From NCBI RefSeq assembly GCF_009738185.1, contig NZ_CP046509.1, positions 2,607,501 through 2,671,500 on the forward strand: a DNA stretch of 64,000 nucleotides. Direction: 5' to 3'. The notes below the pieces were generated by a model. It saw only the letters and a list, made by a program, of their open reading frames with translations, was not told where the DNA came from and did no database searches. The DNA comes from Erwinia sorbitola (GTDB taxonomy: Bacteria; Pseudomonadota; Gammaproteobacteria; Enterobacterales; Enterobacteriaceae). Below are positions 37,328 through 46,108 of the stretch, one piece after another. Position 1 is the stretch's first letter. Each line of letters starts with the position of its first letter. A program made the position numbers and the translations under genes.

Positions 37328-37442
37328 GGGAATATTGATTGGGGGAATAGCGGTTAAAAAGGCGGGTTATTTAATTTTTGTGCGGCTGAACACTCCCCGC
37401 AGACCGAATTTTTGTCGCGGGGATCTCATTTCAGGGTAATTC

Positions 37443-38411
37443 TCAGTTTTTACGCATCAGACGCTGACGGGTATTTTCCGGCACCCGGTGCCACAGCGCA
37501 CAGACCTTCCCTTCCAGCTCTTGATAGAACGGTAACAGGGTGTGGTCTTCCTGCAAGGCGCGGCGAAAATGCACCGTTCCGTGTAGCGGATCGATGGTCA
37601 TTCTGCGGCTGGTAAACAGTCGTTGCAGGTCGCTGCGCAGAAACAGCCCGTTATCAACGCTGTTATCCAGCAGGTAGCCCTGCTCATTCTCGCGGGTATC
37701 GATATGGCAGGCCTCCACCCAGGGCCAGGCGTGTTCATCCGTCAGCAGCGTACCGGTAATCACACAGGCGCCATAACGCTGGCGTACCGCATGAGTGAAC
37801 TCATGCTGGCTGGCACGCTGCCACAGGCGCGCTTTAACGCGCCGCCCGACCTGAGTGCCCGGGATCACGCCGCCGGGTGGCGGCAGCAGCGGCGAGGTCA
37901 GCACCACAATAAACTGAAGCTGGCGTGAATATTCGAAACAGGGCTGCGACTGACGGTCATACAGCTGCCAGTATTCATCTTCTTCATCGCTGCGTAACAG
38001 TGTCAGAGTATAACCACGCTGTTGCAGCAGGCTCTGCGCCATAATCGAGGCGGGATCGAGCATCGCGAGAACTTTGCTCTCCCCCATTACCTTCCAGGTA
38101 TTCCATGGTGCAGGTTCCAGCGGACGACGAAAGTAGAGAAAACTCTCCTGACGCTGCAAATAGTGTTCGAAGCGTTGCAGATAGTTTTTACGTTCGTTGT
38201 CGTTGGTTATAAACAGCAGGTCTTCCAGCGGAATATGGTTATCTTTGCTGGCAAAGATAGCGCGAATAGTCCAGCTTTTGCTTGAAGTTGACGGGCTGAG
38301 TAATCCACGGGTCGTCAACGATTTATCATCGGGGTATTTTCTGCTGTAGCGGTCGTTTATCTCCTCAAACGGCAGTAGTTCCCCTGGTAACAAGTCATAG
38401 TTGAAGCGCAT
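37443..38411 (-). CDS. HNH endonuclease-domain protein
   Basis: 322 residues. The C-terminal part carries an HNH_2-type nuclease core: CVITGTLL, then VEACHIDTRENEQ, then SVDNGLFLRSDLQRLFTSRR (conserved His, Asn and Leu/Phe positions) at about residues 217-275. The first 200 residues have no motif I recognise. There is a GGAG ribosome site seven bases before the ATG. It is inserted between fliB and fliA, on their strand, next to an intergenic repeat; I know of no flagellar role. A defence or nucleic-acid processing function is possible but unproven. Confidence 0.75.
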   Translation of the reverse strand: MRFNYDLLPGELLPFEEINDRYSRKYPDDKSLTTRGLLSPSTSSKSWTIRAIFASKDNHIPLEDLLFITNDNERKNYLQRFEHYLQRQESFLYFRRPLEPAPWNTWKVMGESKVLAMLDPASIMAQSLLQQRGYTLTLLRSDEEDEYWQLYDRQSQPCFEYSRQLQFIVVLTSPLLPPPGGVIPGTQVGRRVKARLWQRASQHEFTHAVRQRYGACVITGTLLTDEHAWPWVEACHIDTRENEQGYLLDNSVDNGLFLRSDLQRLFTSRRMTIDPLHGTVHFRRALQEDHTLLPFYQELEGKVCALWHRVPENTRQRLMRKN

Positions 38412-38474
38412 AGCACACTCCAGAGAGAAAAAACCCGCGATAGTGCGGGATTTAATAAAGGTAAAAAGGATTTA

Positions 38475-38600
38475 ATATCTACCCTAAATAATTCGAGATG
38501 CAGGCAGGCAACGACGCAGCGAATTCTCACAAGCTCACTCCGGTAGTAACTGGAGTGAGCAGCAAGAGCCAGCAATCCTGAACCCTGAAGTATCACGGTA
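38475..38600. repeat. Intergenic repeat element, relative of the fliZ-dcyD array
   Basis: Begins TACCCTAAATAATTCGAG, contains GCAGGCAGGCAACGACGCAG and a hairpin GCTCACTCC/GGAGTGAGC, and ends GAAGTATCACGGTAT. The layout (AATAATT-GAG, GCAGGCAA, paired CACTCC/GGAGTG arms) parallels the three copies at 35569-36003. It lies between the HNH gene and fliB. Confidence 0.65.
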
Positions 38601-39806
38601 TTACTTTAAAAGATAAATTAAAGACAAATCGTCGTTCACTTTAACGTTATCAATTTCTTCAAAGAACGCTGCCATTGAAGAGTTATTATGTTTTGTCACT
38701 GCATGGAAGCTGTAGATAATATTAATAATATCATCCTCATATATCTCCCCCACCAGCTCAACGCAGGCCGCAATCAGCGAGCGGATCATAAACCATTCAG
38801 CGGTCAGCAGATAAAGGCTGGCTAACGGTGAACGCCCCTGATAGCCGGGGAATGAGTCGCTGTAAATACGGTATTGCAGATAATTGCTGATCAAATGTGG
38901 TCGCTCTGCCATCCAGGGCATCACTTTCTCGTTCCAAACCGCATCCAGACGCGTCATTGATGAACCAATATCATGATCTTTGGCATCACTAATCTGAATA
39001 TGTACCAGCTTGGTGAGGTAATGCTGCAACATATCTGAGGAGCGTGTTTTTGTTTTGCTTGAGAAATAGGTTTGCATCCGCATTAACAATGACCACTGTA
39101 ACTCCTGGTTGTTGTTAATCTCCGCAATGTTCTGCGCCGCTGAACCGTTGCCGATAGCATCCATGATATTAAAGTAATCATTCTCTAATGCTTCGCTATT
39201 AAAACCCTGCTCTTTTTTCATCTGCTCAAGATGAAGCAATAACATCGCAATACCATACAGGCCTTCATTAGCGTTACAGCCCGCCGCTTTAACCATATTG
39301 GCACACATCAGATTGACTAATTTATGCTCATTATCAACGTCTTCGTTTTTGTTGGCTTCAGCCTGAATCTGTACAGTCTGATTAAACAGCATCGCATCCG
39401 GTCGAGTTAAAAGCTTTTGGGTCGCTTCCGGGCAGGAGAGAGTCAGCGATTTCTTGACTTCATATTTATGCATGTACTGGGTACGCGGGTAGGTTGCACA
39501 GGTCGGGCTAAGAGCTGACGGCCCCATCTGTTTGTGTACCTTGCACAGCTTCTCTTCATCCATAAACGCGCAGTTTCCCTTTGAGGTAAGCTTCATTAAC
39601 CCCCAGTTCTTGAAACTTTTTTTAACTTTAACAATGTTTTCAGAAGCAATATTTCTGATTTCAATCTGAGCGCTTTTCAGATAGCGATTAACCGTTGTTT
39701 TATCCAGCGTGACATCCCACCCCTTGCAGCAGTGGTCGCGGCATTCACTGCCTACGCACCTGAAGTCAGTGACAAAAACCGGCTCAACAACTGTAATCTC
39801 TTTCAT
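38601..39806 (-). CDS. fliB: Flagellin lysine-N-methylase
   Basis: 401 residues, cytoplasmic. FliB methylates lysines of flagellin; it is a radical-type or metal-dependent methylase with a cysteine-rich N-terminus. Here the pattern CVGSECRDHCCKGW (residues 17-30) and later CAFMDEEKLCKVHKQMG and SPTCATYPRTQ are intact, as in Salmonella FliB. It lies directly downstream of fliC on the same strand but behind a terminator. The presence of fliB predicts that the filament is methylated. Confidence 0.9.
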   Translation of the reverse strand: MKEITVVEPVFVTDFRCVGSECRDHCCKGWDVTLDKTTVNRYLKSAQIEIRNIASENIVKVKKSFKNWGLMKLTSKGNCAFMDEEKLCKVHKQMGPSALSPTCATYPRTQYMHKYEVKKSLTLSCPEATQKLLTRPDAMLFNQTVQIQAEANKNEDVDNEHKLVNLMCANMVKAAGCNANEGLYGIAMLLLHLEQMKKEQGFNSEALENDYFNIMDAIGNGSAAQNIAEINNNQELQWSLLMRMQTYFSSKTKTRSSDMLQHYLTKLVHIQISDAKDHDIGSSMTRLDAVWNEKVMPWMAERPHLISNYLQYRIYSDSFPGYQGRSPLASLYLLTAEWFMIRSLIAACVELVGEIYEDDIINIIYSFHAVTKHNNSSMAAFFEEIDNVKVNDDLSLIYLLK

Positions 39807-39844
39807 ATTCTGTCCCGCTTAAAATCGAGTTATTGCCTTAATAA

Positions 39845-39867
39845 AAAGGCGACCCGAGGTCGCCTTT
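39845..39867 (-). terminator. fliC terminator
   Basis: AAAGGCGACC/GGTCGCCTTT stem with a three-base loop and a T run on the minus strand, 20 bases after the fliC stop. Confidence 0.88.
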
Positions 39868-39889
39868 CGTATGCTTATCGATTAATCGA

Positions 39890-41200
39890 TTAGCCCTGCA
39901 GCAGAGACAGAACCTGCTGTGGAACCTGGTTAGCTTTAGCCAACACTGAGTTACCAGCCTGCTGAATGATCTGCGCTTTAGACATGTTTGACACTTCTGT
40001 TGCGTAGTCAGCATCCTGGATACGGGACTGAGCAGCAGACAGGTTAGTGGTGGTGTTGTTCAGGTTAGTTACCGCTGAGTTCAGTCGGTTCTGTACCGCA
40101 CCCAGGCTTGAACGGAAGGTATCAACCTGTGCAATCGCTTTGTCCAGCAGTGCCAGTGGGTCAGCAGATGCTGCGCCAGCGAACTCAGCAGTTGGGCTTG
40201 CAGTTGACAGTTCAACAACAACTTTGTTGTCAGTACCAGTTTTGCTGTTGTCATCGGCCAGTGCAGTACCAACGGTTGTGGCGAAGTTTTTGCCCTGGAA
40301 GGTCACGTAGCCTTTAGCTGCGCCAGTAGAGTCAGTACCTACTTTGATCAGCTGGTCAGCCTGAGTTGCTGCGGTGGTCAGACCGTTGTCGGTATCTTTG
40401 TACTCAACGTCAGCTTTGTTCAGGGTAACAGCACCGGTAGAGTGGTCGATAGATGCAGAGTAGAAGTCGCTGCCGCTCTGTACTACGAACTCTTTAGTTG
40501 CCGCACCAGTTGAATCCAGGGTGTTGTGCAGGGTCAGGCTTGATGCATCAACAGTTTTACCGGTTGCGGTAGTCAGTGAAGTTGCAGCAGCAGACAGGTT
40601 AACAGCAACAGGAGCAACACCTGCAGCGCCGGTGATCTGAGTGATGGTATCGCCAGTTTTCAGCGCGTTACCAGATACTGAGAAGCCGCCCAGACCCAGA
40701 GTAGAAGAGTCGATTTTCTGCAGGTCGATGTCGATGGTCTGACCGTCGTTTGCGCCAACCTGGATGGACATTTTGCCATCTTTAGCCAGTACGTTCACGC
40801 CGTTGAACTGAGTCTGACCAGATACGCGGTCGATTTCAGACAGACGGGATTTGATTTCGTCCTGGATTGAAGACAGGTCAGAAGTAGAGTTAGTACCGGT
40901 CTGAGCCTGAACGGTCAGTTCACGAACGCGCTGTAAGTTGTTGTTGATTTCTGACAGTGCGCCTTCAGTAGTCTGCGCAGCAGAGATACCGTCGTTGGCG
41001 TTACGAGCAGCCTGAGTCAGGCCCTTGATGTTAGAGGTGAAGCGGTTAGCAATCGCCTGGCCAGCAGCATCGTCTTTCGCACTGTTGATACGCAGGCCAG
41101 AAGACAGGCGCTCAATAGAAGTAGACAGTGCAGACTGGTTTTTGTTGATGTTGTTCTGGGTGATCAGCGAGAGGCTGTTGGTATTGATTACTTGTGCCAT
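39890..41200 (-). CDS. fliC: Flagellin
   Basis: 436 residues, the filament subunit exported by the flagellar type III apparatus. The conserved D0/D1 regions are at the N-terminus (MAQVINTNSLSLITQNNINK, SALSTSIERLSSGLRINSAKDDAAGQAIANRF) and C-terminus (SRIQDADYATEVSNMSKAQIIQQAG, VLSLLQG). The central D2/D3 domain of about 200 residues is Thr/Ala/Ser rich and is the variable, surface-exposed part. It is transcribed from a sigma-28 promoter divergent from fliD. Confidence 0.98.
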   Translation of the reverse strand: MAQVINTNSLSLITQNNINKNQSALSTSIERLSSGLRINSAKDDAAGQAIANRFTSNIKGLTQAARNANDGISAAQTTEGALSEINNNLQRVRELTVQAQTGTNSTSDLSSIQDEIKSRLSEIDRVSGQTQFNGVNVLAKDGKMSIQVGANDGQTIDIDLQKIDSSTLGLGGFSVSGNALKTGDTITQITGAAGVAPVAVNLSAAATSLTTATGKTVDASSLTLHNTLDSTGAATKEFVVQSGSDFYSASIDHSTGAVTLNKADVEYKDTDNGLTTAATQADQLIKVGTDSTGAAKGYVTFQGKNFATTVGTALADDNSKTGTDNKVVVELSTASPTAEFAGAASADPLALLDKAIAQVDTFRSSLGAVQNRLNSAVTNLNNTTTNLSAAQSRIQDADYATEVSNMSKAQIIQQAGNSVLAKANQVPQQVLSLLQG

Positions 41201-41278
41201 GATAAAGTTTCCTGTTAAATCATTTCGGGTTAAGTGGTTGGGCTTGTTTGCCCCCCGGCTTCATCGCCGTCAAAGTTG

Positions 41279-41305
41279 TTATCGTCTGTCCCCCAGTAAC
41301 CTTTA
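41279..41305 (-). promoter_or_regulatory. Sigma-28 promoter of fliC
   Basis: On the minus strand: TAAA, 15 bases, GACGATAA; the -10 differs from GCCGATAA at one position. Located 79 bases before the fliC start. Confidence 0.85.
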
Positions 41306-41408
41306 GAATTTTTTTTGCCTCTCACTGTTTTTTTTCGTTTTGCCCTACTCGCAGAAATACCCCTCCTTATGGCTGCTATTCGCTTTATTGCCGCTGCACA
41401 AATAATCG

Positions 41409-41435
41409 TAAACTTTGCTCATCAATGGCCGATAA
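41409..41435 (+). promoter_or_regulatory. Sigma-28 promoter of fliDST
   Basis: TAAA, 15 bases, GCCGATAA, a perfect consensus, 44 bases before the fliD start. Confidence 0.9.
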
Positions 41436-41478
41436 CCTCGGTATTCATACTCCGTCCTGATTAAATAAAGGAAACATC

Positions 41479-42891
41479 ATGGCTAGTGTATCTACCCTGG
41501 GTATTGGCTCCGGCCTACAGTTAAGCGACATATTAACCAGCATGCAAACGGCTGAAAAGGCTGCATTAACTCCTATTTCAACGCAGCAGACCGCTTTTAC
41601 CGCCAAGCTGAGTGCCTATAGCTCCATGAAGAGCGCACTGACCACTTTTCAGACTGCCAACGATAAACTGAACAAAGCTGACCTGTTTAGCGCCACCAAA
41701 ACTGTGAGCAGCTCCACAGCTTTCAGCGCCACCACCAGCACCGGTGCCGTAGCAGGTAAATACACTATCGCGGTTTCACAGCTGGCTGCGGCGCAGACGC
41801 TGACTACCGGGGTACAGACCAGTAACACCACTGCCCTGGCCACGGCTGACAGCACCATCTCGATCAAGCTGGCGGGCAGCACTAAAGCAGTTGACGTCAA
41901 AGTGACGGCGGCAGACTCCTCGCTGACCGGTATTCGCGATGCTATCAATAAAGCAGATGCCGGCATGACCGCCAGCATTATTAAAACCGGCGACGGCAGC
42001 TACCGTCTGTCGCTGACATCTGATGAAACCGGTGTTGATAATGCCGCCACCATCAGCGTTACCGGTGACAGCGCGGTGCAGAGCCTGCTCGCCTATGACG
42101 GAACAGCAGGCGGAAATGTTACCGAGAGCGTAACCGCAAAGAACGCCCAGCTGAAAGTGAACAACGTTGATATTGAAAACAGCAGCAACACCGTCAGCGA
42201 TGCGCTGGAGGGGATCACGCTGAATCTGACGGCGGAGACCAGCGGCACCCAGTCGCTGACGATCACCAAAGACACCACGACTGCCTCAAGTACTATTGCC
42301 GCATGGGCAACTGCCTATAACGCTTTACAGGACAGTCTCAACGCGCTGACTAAATATACTGCGGTGGATGCGGGTACAGCGGCACAGGACAGCAGCAATG
42401 GCGCCCTGCTGGGTGACAGCACCCTGCGTTCCATTCAGTCGCAGATGAAAAATATGCTGACCAATACCGCCAGCACCTCAACTTTTAAAAGTTTGTCGCA
42501 GATTGGTATTACCACCGATCCGACCAGCGGCAAGCTGATCACCGACCAGACCAAACTGGATGCAGCGCTGGCGAAAGATCCGGACGGTATCAAAGCGATG
42601 ATTATTGGTGACGGCAAAACCACCGGTATCACCACCAAACTGGCCACCAACCTGACCAGCTGGTTATCCAGCACCGGCCTGATTCAGGCAGCAACGAATG
42701 GCGTCAGCAAGACCCTGAACAATCTGACCGAGCAGTACAACAAGGTGAGCGACAATATCGATGCCACCATTGCTCGTTTAAAAACCCAGTTCACTGCGCT
42801 GGATGTGATGATCAGTAAACTGAACTCCACCAGTAGCTATCTGACAACGCAGTTTGCGACGTCAAGCAGCTCCAGCAGCAGTTCATCGTAA
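41479..42891 (+). CDS. fliD: Flagellar filament cap protein FliD (HAP2)
   Basis: 470 residues, secreted to the filament tip where its pentamer/hexamer folds and inserts flagellin. The N-terminal FliD domain starts VSTLGIGSGLQLSDILTSMQTAEKAAL, and the C-terminal helical domain includes LNNLTEQYNKVSDNIDATIARLKTQFTALDVMISKLNSTSSYL. The protein ends in an unusual tail of about ten consecutive serines. It is first in the fliD-fliS-fliT operon behind a perfect sigma-28 promoter. Confidence 0.96.
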   Translation: MASVSTLGIGSGLQLSDILTSMQTAEKAALTPISTQQTAFTAKLSAYSSMKSALTTFQTANDKLNKADLFSATKTVSSSTAFSATTSTGAVAGKYTIAVSQLAAAQTLTTGVQTSNTTALATADSTISIKLAGSTKAVDVKVTAADSSLTGIRDAINKADAGMTASIIKTGDGSYRLSLTSDETGVDNAATISVTGDSAVQSLLAYDGTAGGNVTESVTAKNAQLKVNNVDIENSSNTVSDALEGITLNLTAETSGTQSLTITKDTTTASSTIAAWATAYNALQDSLNALTKYTAVDAGTAAQDSSNGALLGDSTLRSIQSQMKNMLTNTASTSTFKSLSQIGITTDPTSGKLITDQTKLDAALAKDPDGIKAMIIGDGKTTGITTKLATNLTSWLSSTGLIQAATNGVSKTLNNLTEQYNKVSDNIDATIARLKTQFTALDVMISKLNSTSSYLTTQFATSSSSSSSSS

Positions 42892-42904
42892 GTAAGGAAC
42901 CATA

Positions 42905-43303
42905 ATGTATAGCGCAAGCGGTACCAAAGCCTATGCAAAAATCGGCGTAGAAAGTGCAGTGATGAGTGCCAGCAATGACCAGCTGATCACTCTGCTGTTC
43001 GATGGGGCACTCAGTGCCCTGGTTCGTGCGCGCCTTTTTTTACAGGACGGCAATACGGTTAAAAAAGGAGAGTCATTATCTAAGGCCATTAACATCATTG
43101 AAAATGGTTTGAAACTGGGCCTGGATGAAGCCACTGAAGATGAGTTAACGCAAAATCTGCTGGGACTGTACCGCTATATGGTGCATCGCCTGCTGCGCGC
43201 TAACATCGACAATGATCCCGCTGGGATTGAAGAAGTTGAAGCGCTGCTGCGCAATATCGCCGACGCCTGGAAAGAGGTTTCCGGCACAACCGCTCTGGTT
43301 TAG
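42905..43303 (+). CDS. fliS: Flagellin export chaperone FliS
   Basis: 132 residues, four-helix bundle that binds the flagellin C-terminus in the cytoplasm and prevents premature polymerisation. MYSASGTKAYAKIGVESAVMSASNDQLITLLFDGAL is typical. It starts 13 bases after fliD and is followed by fliT, as in E. coli. Confidence 0.96.
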   Translation: MYSASGTKAYAKIGVESAVMSASNDQLITLLFDGALSALVRARLFLQDGNTVKKGESLSKAINIIENGLKLGLDEATEDELTQNLLGLYRYMVHRLLRANIDNDPAGIEEVEALLRNIADAWKEVSGTTALV

Positions 43304-43315
43304 GACTCTGTATAC

Positions 43316-43687
43316 ATGAAAATTGCCCCAAATCTGCTCGCGATTTATCAGGAAATTTTGACTCACAGCCAGTCTATGCTGCGTCTGGCTGGAGAAGGAC
43401 AGTGGGACGAACTGATTGATATGGAAGTTAACTACCTCAGCGCCGTGGAAAAACTGGCGAAAGCGACCCAAAATGAACCGGTACCGACTCATGCGCAGGA
43501 ACAGCTGCGCCCGGTACTGCGCCATATCCTTGATAATGAAGCCGAGCTGAAGAAGCTGCTTAAGTACCGTCAGGATGAAATTGCCGGTCTTATCCAGCAG
43601 GCCGGCCGCCAAAAGTCGGTAAACAGTGCCTATACAAAAGGGGCTGGAGTGGTGTTGTTTCCCACCGGAGCCAACGGATACAGCTGA
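43316..43687 (+). CDS. fliT: Flagellar chaperone FliT
   Basis: 123 residues, export chaperone for the cap protein FliD that also inhibits FlhDC in enterics. The sequence is helical (NLLAIYQEILTHSQSMLRLAGEGQWDELIDMEVNYLSAVEKLA), matching the family. It lies 12 bases behind fliS and is the last gene of the fliDST operon; amyA follows after about 130 bases. Confidence 0.93.
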   Translation: MKIAPNLLAIYQEILTHSQSMLRLAGEGQWDELIDMEVNYLSAVEKLAKATQNEPVPTHAQEQLRPVLRHILDNEAELKKLLKYRQDEIAGLIQQAGRQKSVNSAYTKGAGVVLFPTGANGYS

Positions 43688-43819
43688 TATTTAACTCGTT
43701 ATGCCTTTATTCAACACCAGTCGGGCCAGCGCGGAGAAAATAATTCCCCCCTGGCCCGCACTTTTTCTGCCGCCTCGCTCATACTTCATTTTCCCGTCTG
43801 GCGAAAATGGAAGCAAAAC

Positions 43820-45298
43820 ATGCAGAACCCCACGCTGTTGCAGTTTTTTCACTGGTACTACCCTACAGGCGGCAAACTCTGGCCGGAAGCGGCAGAACGA
43901 GCGCCCTGGCTGGCTGAGATTGGCATTACGGATATCTGGCTGCCCCCGGTGTATAAAGGCGAATCCGGCGGTTATTCCGTTGGCTACGACAGCTATGACC
44001 TGTTTGACCTGGGTGAATTTGATCAGAAAGGTTCCCGCGCCACGAAATATGGTGATAAAGAGCAACTGCTGGCGGCCGTAGAGGCGCTGAAATCTCATGG
44101 GATTGGCGTAATTCTCGACGTGGTACTCAACCATAAAATGGGTGCCGACGAAAAAGAGCAGGTTCAGGTCAACCGGGTAAACCCGGATAACCGCGAAGAG
44201 ATTGATCCGGAAGTGATTACCGCTGAAGCCTGGACGCGCTTTACTTTCCCGGTGCGTGCCGGAAAATATTCCCGGTTTATCTGGGACTACAAATGCTTTA
44301 GCGGCGTCGACCATATCGAAAATCCTGATGAAAACGGCGTGTTCAAGATCGTCAACGACTATACCGGTGACGGCTGGAACGATCAGGTTGATGATGAGCT
44401 GGGCAATTTTGACTATCTGATGGGAGCCAATATCGATTTCCGCAATCATGCGGTGACCGAAGAGCTGAAATACTGGGCGCGCTGGGTGATGAACGAAGTG
44501 CACTGTCGCGGCTTCCGCCTTGATGCCGTGAAGCATATTCCGGCCTGGTTCTATAAAGAGTGGATTGAGCACGTACAGGAAGTGGCCGAGGAACCGCTCT
44601 TTATTGTGGCTGAGTACTGGTCACATGAGGTGGATAAGCTGCAACAGTATATTCACCAGGTGGAAGGCAAAACCATGCTGTTTGATGCCCCGCTGCAAAT
44701 GAACTTCCACAACGCGTCAAAACAGGGCGCTGACTACGATCTCACGCAGATTTTCACTGATACGCTGGTGGCGACCGACCCCTGGCATGCCGTGACGATT
44801 GTTGCTAACCATGACACTCAGCCGTTGCAGGCGCTGGAGGCTCCGGTTGACCCCTGGTTTAAGCCGCTGGCCTATGCACTGATCCTGCTGCGTGAAAACG
44901 GCGTTCCGGCACTGTTCTATCCCGACCTGTTTGGTGCCAGCTATGAAGATGAAGGCGGCGACGGCGAGCAGTACAAAATTGAGATACCAGTGATTGCCGA
45001 ACTGGAAACCCTGGTACGCGCACGCCAGCAGTATGCCCACGGCGAGCAGCGCGAATGGTTTGATCATCCCAACTGCATCGCCTTTTCCCGCAGCGGTACC
45101 GATGAGATGCCGGGCTGCGTGGTGATCATGTCTAACGGAGAGGCTGGCGAGAAAACGCTGGATCTGGGCGAGAATTACGCCGGGAAAAGCTGGCGCGATC
45201 TGCTGGGGCATATCCCGGAAGAGGTTGGCAGCGACGAACAGGGTAACGCAACGTTCCGCTGTCAGGGTGGCAGCGTTAGCGTTTGGGTGCTGATTTAA
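43820..45298 (+). CDS. amyA: Cytoplasmic alpha-amylase
   Basis: 492-residue GH13 enzyme without a signal peptide, hydrolysing alpha-1,4-glucans and maltodextrins in the cytoplasm. GH13 regions are visible: DVVLNHKMG (region I), GFRLDAVKHI with the nucleophile Asp (region II), VAEYWS with the acid Glu (region III), and VANHDTQ (region IV). It follows fliT as in E. coli and other enterics. The start ATG follows GGAAGCAAAAC, a modest ribosome site. A hairpin lies after the stop. Confidence 0.96.
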   Translation: MQNPTLLQFFHWYYPTGGKLWPEAAERAPWLAEIGITDIWLPPVYKGESGGYSVGYDSYDLFDLGEFDQKGSRATKYGDKEQLLAAVEALKSHGIGVILDVVLNHKMGADEKEQVQVNRVNPDNREEIDPEVITAEAWTRFTFPVRAGKYSRFIWDYKCFSGVDHIENPDENGVFKIVNDYTGDGWNDQVDDELGNFDYLMGANIDFRNHAVTEELKYWARWVMNEVHCRGFRLDAVKHIPAWFYKEWIEHVQEVAEEPLFIVAEYWSHEVDKLQQYIHQVEGKTMLFDAPLQMNFHNASKQGADYDLTQIFTDTLVATDPWHAVTIVANHDTQPLQALEAPVDPWFKPLAYALILLRENGVPALFYPDLFGASYEDEGGDGEQYKIEIPVIAELETLVRARQQYAHGEQREWFDHPNCIAFSRSGTDEMPGCVVIMSNGEAGEKTLDLGENYAGKSWRDLLGHIPEEVGSDEQGNATFRCQGGSVSVWVLI

Positions 45299-45304
45299 AC
45301 TCCG

Positions 45305-45327
45305 GTCGTGGCCTGTTCGGCCACGAC
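45305..45327. terminator. Hairpin between convergent amyA and yedD
   Basis: GTCGTGGCC/GGCCACGAC 9-bp stem with loop TGTTC; no strong U-tract. Confidence 0.6.
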
Positions 45328-45336
45328 ATCCCACGC

Positions 45337-45852
45337 TTAGTTTTTCGGTTTCTTCTCTTTCTCAATATATGTCATTTTATGTTTCTTCTGGTGCTCTTCA
45401 TCGGTATCAAAGGCCGTCGGCGCGGCCGTCGCTACCGGTTTTGCCGCCGCTGCATTTGCCAGATCGTCGCGTGCTTTCCGGCACTCGGCACTAAGCTGCG
45501 TCACTTTCTGCATAATCAGCTTGTCGTAGTGCAATTCGGTGCCTTCCAGCTCCAGCGGCATTACGCGCACCTCGTTATTCACATTTACCCACTCGCCGTC
45601 AAAATAGGTGATTTTGCCCGGTTTGGCGATGACGCGCTGCCACTGGCGGCAGTCCAGGGTATCACCCTCAGCGGTGATAATCAGGCTGGCTTTTGCCTGA
45701 TCGCTGACCAGACCGCGCTGCGGGCCAAAGGTTTGCCAGTTACCCACCAGCGCTGCCGGAGGCGGAGTTTTCACCGCGCTGGCGTAATCAGGTAACTGCG
45801 CACAGCCACTTAAGGCCGTGACCACCGCCGCTGCAACAATCCACTTTTTCAT
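45337..45852 (-). CDS. yedD: Lipoprotein YedD
   Basis: 171-residue probable outer-membrane lipoprotein. The signal peptide MKKWIVAAAVVTALSGC ends in the LSGC lipobox. The middle part GDTLDCRQWQRVIAKPGKIT is nearly identical to E. coli YedD. A Lys/Glu-rich C-terminal tail of about 40 residues is longer than in E. coli. The ATG at 45852 has AGGA eight bases upstream; an ATG nine bases earlier overlaps that ribosome site. It is convergent with amyA. The function is unknown. Confidence 0.9.
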   Translation of the reverse strand: MKKWIVAAAVVTALSGCAQLPDYASAVKTPPPAALVGNWQTFGPQRGLVSDQAKASLIITAEGDTLDCRQWQRVIAKPGKITYFDGEWVNVNNEVRVMPLELEGTELHYDKLIMQKVTQLSAECRKARDDLANAAAAKPVATAAPTAFDTDEEHQKKHKMTYIEKEKKPKN

Positions 45853-45996
45853 TTTATTCATCCTGATTTTATCAATTAGGCGTTACGTTATAATTTTTAC
45901 CTGCCCTGCCGCAAGCCCGGCGCGCCCTGCCACCGCGCTTTCTGTTTTTTCATCTCTTTTCCGGCACTTAGTTTGCAGGAAAAATAAGCAAATCGC

Positions 45997-46024
45997 TAAA
46001 GTTTGCCTTATGTGCTGCCGATAG
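45997..46024 (+). promoter_or_regulatory. Sigma-28-like promoter of the chemoreceptor gene
   Basis: TAAAGTTT (perfect extended -35), a 12-base spacer (one longer than the standard 11) and GCCGATAG (one mismatch). It lies 85 bases before the chemoreceptor ATG. Confidence 0.72.
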
Positions 46025-46108
46025 CAGTTATCTGAGGGAACCAGCCGCGCAGAGATTCAACCAACCCTCCCAGACCATTGCTTTGTCAATTCAGGGGAAA
46101 CAACTGCT

